From RGIG3528 sp045640725 (lineage in GTDB: Bacteria; Bacillota; Clostridia; Lachnospirales; Lachnospiraceae), in contig JAZUFN010000025.1 of assembly GCA_045640725.1 (NCBI GenBank), positions 1-14,808 of the forward strand: a stretch of DNA of 14,808 nt, given 5' to 3'. Position numbers and translations under genes: made by a program. Positions within the stretch are counted from its first letter, which is position 1; every line of letters begins with the position of its first letter. The notes under the pieces are model-generated. The model had not been told where the DNA came from and did not search any database. It saw only the letters and a list, made by a program, of their open reading frames with translations. Positions 1 through 6,715 of the stretch are shown here, one piece after another.

Positions 1-621
1 CCTAAGACCGCTTGGCCTCCGACTTATCCTCTTTACCTGATGAAATTTCCCTTCTGTTAATGTTATGCTAAGCTTGCAGCTGTCAGGCTTTTGCTCCAGG
101 ACAACAAGTCCGGCAGGCAAAGCTCTGTAATCCTCTCCAACCATAAGACCTTCAGCAAAAAGCTTCACAGCATCTTCTGAAAGTGTCCCATCACATTCAG
201 CATAGTAAATCTTTTCCACGTGGTGCTTAGGACTTAAAAGTTGGTGTGTTAGCATACCATCATTTGTAAGAAAAATCAAGCCCTCAGTATCTTTATCCAG
301 TCGTCCTATGGGAAAAAGTTCTGTTTTTCTCACCTTTTCCATTATTTTTTCATCTTCATGGACCAGATCAATAACCGTTTTGGTCCTGCCGTCTTCTGTA
401 GCAGAAAGGACTCCCTGGGGCTTGTTCAGCATAATATATATCATACCGGTGGCGCCAATCTCATTACCATCCAGAGTAACCGTATTGCCTTCTCCTACCT
501 TCATTTCAGGGCTTTTGGCTTTGACACCGTCCACTTCCACTCTTCCCTTTTTTATGGCATTCTTGGCATCACTTCTGGACAGATCCGTGTTTTCAGCCAA
601 AAATTTATCCAGTCTGTCCAT
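1..621 (-). CDS. rsuA: RsuA-family 16S rRNA pseudouridine synthase (partial, cut by left edge)
   Basis: The 207 codons in the window cover most of an RsuA/RluB/RluE-type pseudouridine synthase, an enzyme that isomerises a specific uridine in rRNA during ribosome assembly. Residues 1-45 (MDRLDKFLAE and a Lys/Arg-rich turn ending GRVEVDGV) form an S4 RNA-binding domain. The catalytic motif GRLDKDTEGL is at residues 106-115, with Asp109 as the expected nucleophile. LLSPKHHVEKIY (128-139) and GKFHQVKR (191-198) are further family motifs, and the pattern fits RsuA of Firmicutes best. The ATG shares one base with the rsmF stop (TAATG), which suggests translational coupling, and GGAGG lies just upstream. 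The full protein would be about 235-240 residues, so roughly 30 are missing. The last nine codons (ISRRPSGLR) do not resemble the family after HQVKR, and a frameshift near the edge is possible. Confidence 0.9.
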   Translation of the reverse strand, partial: MDRLDKFLAENTDLSRSDAKNAIKKGRVEVDGVKAKSPEMKVGEGNTVTLDGNEIGATGMIYIMLNKPQGVLSATEDGRTKTVIDLVHEDEKIMEKVRKTELFPIGRLDKDTEGLIFLTNDGMLTHQLLSPKHHVEKIYYAECDGTLSEDAVKLFAEGLMVGEDYRALPAGLVVLEQKPDSCKLSITLTEGKFHQVKRISRRPSGLR

Positions 622-1994
622 TACATCATCCTCCAGCCGGGAAGAAGCTTATTTTTCAAAGTACCATGCTGCGCCTTGGCCCAGCCCAGCGGCAAATCAT
701 CCACACATACCAGTACCCAACCGTCGGGCACCTCCTGCTTTGCTTCGATAGTCTCACACTTAAGATATTTCATCACGTCTTCATCATCATGATTAAGGGA
801 GTAGACATTGTCATACTCCGAAGCCTTAAGGGCCATGGCGAGAGCCTGTGAAGGCTCAAAACGGTCCTTTTTTACCTCTCCCAACAAAAGTCCTGTACGC
901 ATGATACGAAGGCCTGAAATATCCGGAATCCCCTCAGGAATCAGACATAAATATTCACCTCGGAGCTCCAGTCTGTCTGTAGGAATGTCCATTTTAACAT
1001 GCTTAAAAAATTCTGTGACACATCCGGGGATTTTATCGCTCTTTTTTCTGTAAGGCACAGTCCCTACTCTATCGCCTTCGTCTCTCTTAAGGAGTGCTGA
1101 GAAATGTCCTTCACCCTTTAAGCGATGTGGCCAAAGTCTGATGGCATTTCTGATTTCATCCTTGTCACTGCCGATGTATTCCGGATGTCCATGGTCAAAA
1201 CCTTCATAGGTAAGATCTGACTTGACCACATGAAAATCCGGGTAATGCTCCAGTATCCACTGTAGTGAGCCTTCATCTTCGGAGGGACCAAAGGTACAGG
1301 TGGAATAAAGAAGCATGCCGCCTGGAGCCAGCATAGGAAGTACCGCTTCCAGTATTTCCAGCTGAAGCTTATGATAATACTCTACTCCATACTGCTCCCA
1401 ATTTTTCATAATAGCAGGACTTTTTCTGAACATGCCCTCGCCACTGCAGGGTGCATCTATAAGAATCTTGTCAAAGTAGCCTCTGAATTTGTCAGTCATC
1501 TTGGAAGGGGCTTCTGACATAATAAGGGCATTTTTAGTACCGAAAACTTCAAGATTTTTAAGCAGCGCTTTCGCACGGGAAGCCGAAATATCGTTAGACA
1601 CCAGCACCCCTGTACCGTTAAGCTTGGCAGCAAGTTCGGTACTCTTTCCTCCCGGTGCTGCACAAATATCCAGCACCTTGTCACCGGGCTTTACCGGCAG
1701 CATATTGGCAGGTGTCATAGCTGAGGGCTCCTGGATATAATAAAGGCCAGCATAGTAATATGGGTCCTTCGAAGGAGTATCTGACAGGTCATAATAAAAG
1801 CCATTATCTATCCAGGCCACTTCTTCCACCTTAAAAGGCACTTTGTTCATAAAGGATGCCTTGTCAGTCTTCATTCGATTAAATCGAACGCCACCGTAAC
1901 GCTCATCTTTGAAGCCATCCAGGAAGGCCTGAAATTCGTCTCCCAAAAGCTCCCTCATCTTATTTTCAAATTTTTCCGGTAATTTCTGTATCAT
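621..1994 (-). CDS. rsmF: RsmF/RsmB-NOP family rRNA (cytosine-C5) methyltransferase
   Basis: This is an S-adenosylmethionine-dependent RNA methyltransferase that should form 5-methylcytosine in 16S rRNA. With the start used here the protein has 457 residues. The SAM-binding motif DICAAPGGKS is at about 109-118. The two catalytic cysteine motifs are DAPCSGEGMFRK (180-191) and STCTF (231-235). The C-terminal region ends in LGWAKAQHGTLKNKLLPGW, typical of the extended RsmF/YebU-like branch rather than short RsmB. The open frame reaches a GTG at 2018, but the ATG at 1994 is preceded by GGAGG with a 4-nt spacer, so I prefer 1994. It follows relQ by 74 nt, the widest gap in the run, and overlaps rsuA by one base. 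The two form an rRNA-modification pair. The exact target base cannot be read from the sequence. Confidence 0.93.
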   Translation of the reverse strand: MIQKLPEKFENKMRELLGDEFQAFLDGFKDERYGGVRFNRMKTDKASFMNKVPFKVEEVAWIDNGFYYDLSDTPSKDPYYYAGLYYIQEPSAMTPANMLPVKPGDKVLDICAAPGGKSTELAAKLNGTGVLVSNDISASRAKALLKNLEVFGTKNALIMSEAPSKMTDKFRGYFDKILIDAPCSGEGMFRKSPAIMKNWEQYGVEYYHKLQLEILEAVLPMLAPGGMLLYSTCTFGPSEDEGSLQWILEHYPDFHVVKSDLTYEGFDHGHPEYIGSDKDEIRNAIRLWPHRLKGEGHFSALLKRDEGDRVGTVPYRKKSDKIPGCVTEFFKHVKMDIPTDRLELRGEYLCLIPEGIPDISGLRIMRTGLLLGEVKKDRFEPSQALAMALKASEYDNVYSLNHDDEDVMKYLKCETIEAKQEVPDGWVLVCVDDLPLGWAKAQHGTLKNKLLPGWRMM

Positions 1995-1998
1995 TGAT

Positions 1999-2003
1999 CC
2001 TCC
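1999..2003 (-). promoter_or_regulatory. Shine-Dalgarno site deciding the rsmF start
   Basis: GGAGG on the minus strand, 4 nt before the ATG at 1994. The upstream in-frame starts (GTG at 2018, ATG at 2015) have no comparable site, so this favours the shorter 457-residue protein. Confidence 0.75.
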
Positions 2004-2068
2004 AGCATTCCTCATCACTTACATCATGTGGAAGGGTAAAAATTTATATTGGCCTTTATTTATTTTAC

Positions 2069-2872
2069 TCAGCGCAGCGTCTGAGCCCTATAGGACTCTG
2101 ATATTGTGTCCAGTTCTCTTGAAAATTTAATAAGAAGTTTCAAATCTCCGGAGGAGTATACCTGGAAAAATTCCTTTTGAATCTTTTCCACATCAGTCTG
2201 ATTCATATGCTTATATAGATTCTGAATATTATTCAGTATATCTGCCGTCATATTGGCCTTAAGATTAAAGGAGGCCTGAGAGTCCAGGATTTCTTCACGT
2301 ACCGAAGACATCTCCTGATCTAATAATACTATAGCTTCAGCCGCTCCCTTAAGGCGCTGACTTATATCTTCAGGCATGTTCATTTTATACTTGTACTGCA
2401 GCGAGTGCTCAATAGTCGCCCAGAAATTCATGGCCAGAGTTCTTATCTGTATCTCCACTTTGATTTCTCTGGGACCTTTTTCCGTCTCTACAGTATACTT
2501 TACTATAAGGTGGTAGCTTCTATAACCGGAGTCTTTACGATTCTTTATGTAATCCTTTTCCTCAACCACTCTCATGTCAGACCTTAAGTGGATAAGTCTC
2601 ACTACATCATATATATCCTCTACAAACTGGCAGATAATTCTAATACCGGCTATATCTTCCAGATAGCTTTCGAATTCTTCAAAAGGAATACCCTTTTTCT
2701 GGCATTTTTCCAAAATACTGGATATCTTTTTTACTCGTCCGTCTACACGTTCGATAGATGAATACTCTCCCTGATTTCTTTTAGCCTCTATCATATGTCT
2801 GAACTTTACTACCAGCTCATCAACCGCCAGTGAATAAGGCTCCAGTAATTCACGCCACATTTTAATTTCCAT
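2069..2872 (-). CDS. relQ: Small alarmone synthetase, RelQ/YjbM-type GTP pyrophosphokinase
   Basis: This protein should transfer pyrophosphate from ATP to GTP or GDP to make (p)ppGpp, the stringent-response alarmone. It is synthetase-only: no HD hydrolase domain and no TGS/ACT regulatory part, unlike long RelA/SpoT. Seen in the 267 residues: GRVKKISSILEKC (45-57, substrate binding), EDIAGIRIICQF (72-83, with the metal-binding Asp), KDSGYRSYHLIV (113-124), and EIQIRTLAMNFWATIEHS (140-157) with the expected catalytic Glu140. The ATG at 2872 follows AAGGAG by 9 nt. An upstream in-frame TTG would overlap the previous gene and has no such site. The family in Bacillus and Enterococcus is about 210 residues, so a C-terminal extension of roughly 55 residues stands out. 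It lies 31 nt after the DUF5721-like gene, and the two are probably co-transcribed. Confidence 0.93.
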   Translation of the reverse strand: MEIKMWRELLEPYSLAVDELVVKFRHMIEAKRNQGEYSSIERVDGRVKKISSILEKCQKKGIPFEEFESYLEDIAGIRIICQFVEDIYDVVRLIHLRSDMRVVEEKDYIKNRKDSGYRSYHLIVKYTVETEKGPREIKVEIQIRTLAMNFWATIEHSLQYKYKMNMPEDISQRLKGAAEAIVLLDQEMSSVREEILDSQASFNLKANMTADILNNIQNLYKHMNQTDVEKIQKEFFQVYSSGDLKLLIKFSRELDTISESYRAQTLR

Positions 2873-2881
2873 ATAACTCTT

Positions 2882-2887
2882 CTCCTT
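2882..2887 (-). promoter_or_regulatory. Shine-Dalgarno site deciding the relQ start
   Basis: AAGGAG on the minus strand, 9 nt before the ATG at 2872. It selects that ATG over the in-frame TTG near 2917. Confidence 0.75.
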
Positions 2888-2903
2888 TTGCGATACTTGG
2901 CAT

Positions 2904-3389
2904 TTACTCCATCGCAATTCCTATTTTTTTGAAATAATTTCTTATCCACTCATCCCAGGCCTGGTCCAGCTCATGGCCTATAGTAAAGGTGCTACGGAAG
3001 GCCCCTGTAACCACTCTCATCTCACCACCCGAGTAGATAATATTGGAACTAAGCAGAATCTGCTCAGTGTCACCAATATTTATTCCCTGCTCCTTCATAA
3101 TTTCTCTGGCCTTACTTTCCCCCAAAACCAGTGAAATTTTAATCAGAAGGGGTGGCTTTTTTCCTTTTATCAGGTCAAAAATATGCTCTCTCAGCTGTCC
3201 CCACTGAACATACTTTTGGAGAGTGCCTATCTCATCTGTGTCAAAGTAGTCCGTCTGAACCCTGCCATCAAAAGAATAGTCCATATAGGTCCGCACCAGC
3301 CCCTCCCTAAAAAGAAAGCTGTCAAAGGCCTCGCTTTTTAATAGCACTCCCATAAATCTGTTGATTTCCGATATTTTTATCTCTGTCAC
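2904..3389 (-). CDS. DUF5721-like protein of unknown function
   Basis: A 161-residue soluble protein with no signal peptide or membrane segment. Its layout matches what I recall of the DUF5721 family of Lachnospiraceae: an opening like KISEINRFMGVLLKSEAFDSF, a central DGRVQTDYFDTDEIG, and an ending like WDEWIRNYFKKIGIAME. That match is from memory, not a search. No catalytic motif is recognisable. It starts with GTG preceded by GGGGG at 4 nt; the ATG overlapping this GTG runs straight into TGA and cannot be the start. The gene begins 9 nt after the traX-like stop and ends 31 nt before relQ, so a link to alarmone metabolism is possible but not shown. Confidence 0.75.
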   Translation of the reverse strand: MTEIKISEINRFMGVLLKSEAFDSFLFREGLVRTYMDYSFDGRVQTDYFDTDEIGTLQKYVQWGQLREHIFDLIKGKKPPLLIKISLVLGESKAREIMKEQGINIGDTEQILLSSNIIYSGGEMRVVTGAFRSTFTIGHELDQAWDEWIRNYFKKIGIAME

Positions 3390-3398
3390 ATTTCCCCC

Positions 3399-4142
3399 TT
3401 AGCCTCGTGCCTTTATGACCATGGTAATGATAACATAGGTAATGGGGTAAACTGCGTAAAATAATCCCCTGGATGCCAGACTCCTGTATCCTCTTTTACC
3501 ATTGTAAAACCAAGTAATAATGACTCCCAAAATAGGTGCATACAGCAGAAAAATCATTTTCACGCTGCCCAGTATAGCTATCTGTATCACAGCCTCGGCT
3601 ATAAGAATGAGGAATGGATTGCCATAGAACAGATACATGGCAGCCATGGTGAATATCACTCCACCGCCTTGTTCTGCTCCGACTACTGTTGCCGCTACTG
3701 CGAAAATCATTATAAGTATTATGGTGAACATATTTCGCCACACCGGATTGTTATGATAAACAGATCGGATTAAATCCAGCAGGGCAATCATACCGACTCC
3801 AATAGTCAATGTCAAAAACAGATTAAGATTGTTCCCTGAAAGATATTTTGAAAATGCCTTGCCAAAAAGAGCGTAATCAATTATTAATTCCGTTACTATA
3901 CCCACAGTAGCCAGGCGTACCAGGTAATGAACAGAATTATGGGTAAATCTATACCCCTCTACCGCCAGAAAACAAATAATCGGTAATGCAGTATAGGTCA
4001 TAATATTACCTGCTATATACATGGCTCCTGCATTGACAAAATCAAGCTCTAAAAGTACCCGCCCCGCTACAAATAAAATGGTAGATATTAATTTTAGTAC
4101 AAAACCTGAGAAAAAGGTTTTATTAAAATATTTCTTGTTCAT
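3399..4142 (-). CDS. TraX-family integral membrane protein
   Basis: A 247-residue, strongly hydrophobic protein with about seven or eight predicted membrane segments. The order of features fits the TraX family: an opening helix LKLISTILFVAGRVLLELDF, then IMTYTALPIICFLAVEGYRFT with the family's aromatic-glycine turn, then SVHYLVRLATVGIVTELI and NLFLTLTIGVGMIALLDLI. TraX of plasmid F is required for N-acetylation of pilin. Chromosomal relatives in Firmicutes have no pilin partner and their substrate is unknown, though acyl transfer to a surface molecule is a reasonable guess. Nothing around it suggests conjugation. The start ATG overlaps the glycosylase stop by four bases (ATGA), so the two are probably translationally coupled; no strong ribosome site is seen. 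Confidence 0.8.
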   Translation of the reverse strand: MNKKYFNKTFFSGFVLKLISTILFVAGRVLLELDFVNAGAMYIAGNIMTYTALPIICFLAVEGYRFTHNSVHYLVRLATVGIVTELIIDYALFGKAFSKYLSGNNLNLFLTLTIGVGMIALLDLIRSVYHNNPVWRNMFTIILIMIFAVAATVVGAEQGGGVIFTMAAMYLFYGNPFLILIAEAVIQIAILGSVKMIFLLYAPILGVIITWFYNGKRGYRSLASRGLFYAVYPITYVIITMVIKARG

Positions 4143-4918
4143 TTTCTATGTGTCGCCCCATAAAATAAGTATTGCTGCATAACCCCACAATATGGCTCAT
4201 ATTTTCTGTAATCAAAGCCATCGGGATAGTGTTCTGTTAATTCCCTGTTTATCCAGACATCCTTAGGAAATGCATTAAGTCTGTGATAGCCGAACAGCAT
4301 AATGCAGCTGGCCACCTTTTCTCCTACTCCCCTTATTTCCATAAGCTTGTCCTTAAGCTCATCATCATTAAGACTTTCATAACTCTTAAGGTCCAGTTCT
4401 CCGGAAGCCACTTTCTCGGAGGCCAGCCTTATATATTCAGCTCTGTAGCCCAGTCCGCAGGACTTTAGCTCTTCATCACTAAGTCCTGCTATCTGTATGG
4501 CATCCGGGAAGCTTTTATCTCCACAGGCTTCACACAATCTTTCTACAGAGGTACGTATGGCCGGCATAGACTTTCTCTGAGAGATAATAAATGTAATCAG
4601 CATTTCAAACAAATCCTGATGGAGGATTCGTATACCCTTTGCTCTATCGGCACACTCAGTCAGATGTTTATCTTCTCTGTCTACCATAGCTGCTATCTTT
4701 TTATAGGAAGTAGACAGATCCAGATAATCTATCCAGAAGTCCCGGTCTTCAGGCAGGCAGTCTATCTCATACTTAGAAGCAGTCAACTCTCTTATGGTAG
4801 CAGCCCTTTTTCCTGCTCTTACATAGGCTTCCTTGTCGCTATTAAAATTCCAGCGAAAGGCCTGACCGCAATCTCCTGTTTTTCTCAAGTCAAAATCGTC
4901 ATCTATATTTATTATCAT
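4139..4918 (-). CDS. 8-oxoguanine DNA glycosylase/AP lyase, OGG1-like
   Basis: This base-excision repair enzyme should remove 8-oxoguanine from DNA and cleave the abasic strand. Its 259 residues follow OGG1 order. The N-terminal domain carries DCGQAFRW (16-23), equivalent to the human SGQSFRW motif. IISQRKSMPAIRTSVERLCE (111-130) matches the helix before the active site. The helix-hairpin-helix motif IRGVGEKVASCIML (195-208) holds the Schiff-base Lys201, and PKDVWINREL (218-227) holds the catalytic Asp220. Both key residues are present, so a bifunctional glycosylase/lyase is expected. The ATG comes one base after the GH13 stop (TAATATG) with no good ribosome site, which implies coupling to the gene before it. 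The frame has no other methionine near the N-terminus. Confidence 0.92.
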   Translation of the reverse strand: MIINIDDDFDLRKTGDCGQAFRWNFNSDKEAYVRAGKRAATIRELTASKYEIDCLPEDRDFWIDYLDLSTSYKKIAAMVDREDKHLTECADRAKGIRILHQDLFEMLITFIISQRKSMPAIRTSVERLCEACGDKSFPDAIQIAGLSDEELKSCGLGYRAEYIRLASEKVASGELDLKSYESLNDDELKDKLMEIRGVGEKVASCIMLFGYHRLNAFPKDVWINRELTEHYPDGFDYRKYEPYCGVMQQYLFYGATHRK

Positions 4919-4919
4919 A

Positions 4920-6677
4920 TTACTTGGTATTATCCACTGCCAGCAGAAGAATAGAGCGTGGCGCTACAGTGATTTTGTCTCCTACTTCAATACCGGATTT
5001 TTTCTTGTCATCCGTATCAAAAACCACAGATCCCTTGGCCTTTGCCAGAGGTAGTGAGCATACGTGACTTTCCCAGTGCATGTTATATACCAGGTAATAG
5101 TCCTTTTCGTAGCTCATCATATCCTGCTTAACATACTTTCCTGCAAAGTAGAAAGCAATAACCCTCTTGTAAGGGCTGTAGTCCATTTTCCAAGGTTCTT
5201 CAGAATGCACAGATATCTCCGGCATGCCTATTCCTGCAAAGTCAGACTCATGTATCTGCCTTCTAAGGCTAAAAATAGGATGGCTTTTTCTTAGTTCTAT
5301 CATCTGCTTGTAAAAATCAAATATTTCTTTATTTTTACGAGCTTTGTCCCAGTCAAGGAAAGATATCTCATTGTCCTGGCAGAAAGAATTATTATTACCG
5401 GCTTTTGTATGCCCCATCTCGTCTCCGAATAGTATTTCCGGGATACCGCCTGATAAAAACATGGATGCCACAGCGTTTTTCATACACTTAAGCCTTAGTG
5501 AATTGACTTTTTTTACCTTAGTCTCTCCCTCTACGCCGCAATTCCAGGAGAAATTAAAGTCATTTCCGTCCTTGCCGTTTTCTCCGTTGGCTTCATTGTG
5601 TTTATAATCATAAGAAAACAAATCATGTAGGGTGAAGCCATTGTTGTCGGAGATAAATGACACTCTGGGCGTGAGACGATCCTTAATATCAGAGGCTACA
5701 AAGGCAGTCTCCCCTTCGTCACCTTTAAGGTACCTGCGCATATCGTTTTGGAAGGAGTCATTGTAGCCAACCACCCGTCCATCATTATTACCTGCAAAAA
5801 TTCTGCAGGCTGCCAGGGAGGGGTCGCTCTGAATTTCTTTAAGATTCACCATGGCATCATTGACTCTGAAGCCATCCACGCCGTAAATATTGGCATAATA
5901 ACGCATAGCCGACTTTAAATCGTATACTGTGACAGAAGCCTCGGACTCGATAAGCTCCATATAAACGTCTATGGCATTTTTATGAAATTCCTGCACCATA
6001 TCAAAGAACTCACGCTGAGCCTTTTCCTCGGATACGGCGAATCCTGCCTTAGGTGCAAAAATAAAACTTTTTCTACAGTTGTAGCCCCATTGATTTATGC
6101 GGTCATCCCGCATATGTTCATTAAAGTCAAAAATAGGCTGAAGCATTATTCCGGTGATACCCAGCTTTTTAAGATAAGATATCTTTTCAGCTACAGCACT
6201 GAAGGTGCCGGGATTTTTCACCTTGGCACCATTTCCCATAGTAAAGCTTCTTACATGCAATTTGTAAAGGATCAAATCCTTTTCTTCGTGTTTATCATAA
6301 ACTTCAGGTACCGGCAAATCTCTATCCGGCAGCAGAGCTCTTATATAATCATCTACTGCAGTCTCTCCAAATCTGCTTCTCCCTGTGATTCCCCAGGCAT
6401 GAGGGTCGTTTTTTCTGACACCGTCTGCCATAAAATCATAGGAGTAGACCTCTGCTAAGTCCTTATCTTCTACAAAGGAAGAAAAAAGATACTGCTTGTC
6501 TCTCCGGCATGGAATCTCAGCTATTTTCAGGCCTTCTTTATTAAAAAGACGTAAGAAAACACTGTTTCCGCCTGGAAGGCTTAAAGAAAACAGGATTCCC
6601 TTTTCTTTTACAGCCGCTCCGGGGAAAGGTTTGTAGTGGTCCAAAACCATTTGATTACAGTATCTTTTATGTTTCAT
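4920..6677 (-). CDS. GlgX/isoamylase-like GH13 protein lacking the catalytic residues (putative pseudoenzyme)
   Basis: A 585-residue relative of glycogen debranching enzymes (GH13 isoamylase/GlgX group). Residues about 17-105 form a CBM48-like N-terminal domain, and about 135-470 form the barrel. GlgX hallmarks are intact: HNEANGENGKDG (360-371), FSWNCGVEGET (376-386) and EILFGDEMGHTKAGNNNSF (414-432). The active site is not. The nucleophile motif GFRxD reads GFRVN (Asn273). The acid/base motif IAEPWD reads FAGNND (Gly296). The third-carboxylate motif AHDGFT reads DNNGFT (Asn346, with Asn345 for His). The DVVYNH strand reads DVYMEL (237-242). The frame is otherwise open, so this is not decay, and hydrolysis is not expected. 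A glycogen-binding or regulatory role is inferred from the kept motifs and from nearby glgB. The start has AAAGGA at 9 nt. The gene lies 38 nt after the ABC-F gene and is tightly coupled to the glycosylase. Confidence 0.88.
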   Translation of the reverse strand: MKHKRYCNQMVLDHYKPFPGAAVKEKGILFSLSLPGGNSVFLRLFNKEGLKIAEIPCRRDKQYLFSSFVEDKDLAEVYSYDFMADGVRKNDPHAWGITGRSRFGETAVDDYIRALLPDRDLPVPEVYDKHEEKDLILYKLHVRSFTMGNGAKVKNPGTFSAVAEKISYLKKLGITGIMLQPIFDFNEHMRDDRINQWGYNCRKSFIFAPKAGFAVSEEKAQREFFDMVQEFHKNAIDVYMELIESEASVTVYDLKSAMRYYANIYGVDGFRVNDAMVNLKEIQSDPSLAACRIFAGNNDGRVVGYNDSFQNDMRRYLKGDEGETAFVASDIKDRLTPRVSFISDNNGFTLHDLFSYDYKHNEANGENGKDGNDFNFSWNCGVEGETKVKKVNSLRLKCMKNAVASMFLSGGIPEILFGDEMGHTKAGNNNSFCQDNEISFLDWDKARKNKEIFDFYKQMIELRKSHPIFSLRRQIHESDFAGIGMPEISVHSEEPWKMDYSPYKRVIAFYFAGKYVKQDMMSYEKDYYLVYNMHWESHVCSLPLAKAKGSVVFDTDDKKKSGIEVGDKITVAPRSILLLAVDNTK

Positions 6678-6715
6678 TTTTAAATATCCTTTATTAGGAA
6701 TTTTTATTATAAGAT

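Noticed and set aside
308..792. Overlapping plus-strand open frames of about 145 codons
   Set aside because: They lie antisense to the well-supported rsuA and rsmF coding regions, show no family motifs and lack convincing ribosome sites. The same applies to the other plus-strand frames across the window.
6703..6712. TATAAT-like sequence just before the GlgX-like gene as a promoter
   Set aside because: It sits in a short AT-rich gap and no reasonable -35 hexamer is found at 16-18 nt inside the end of the ABC-F gene.
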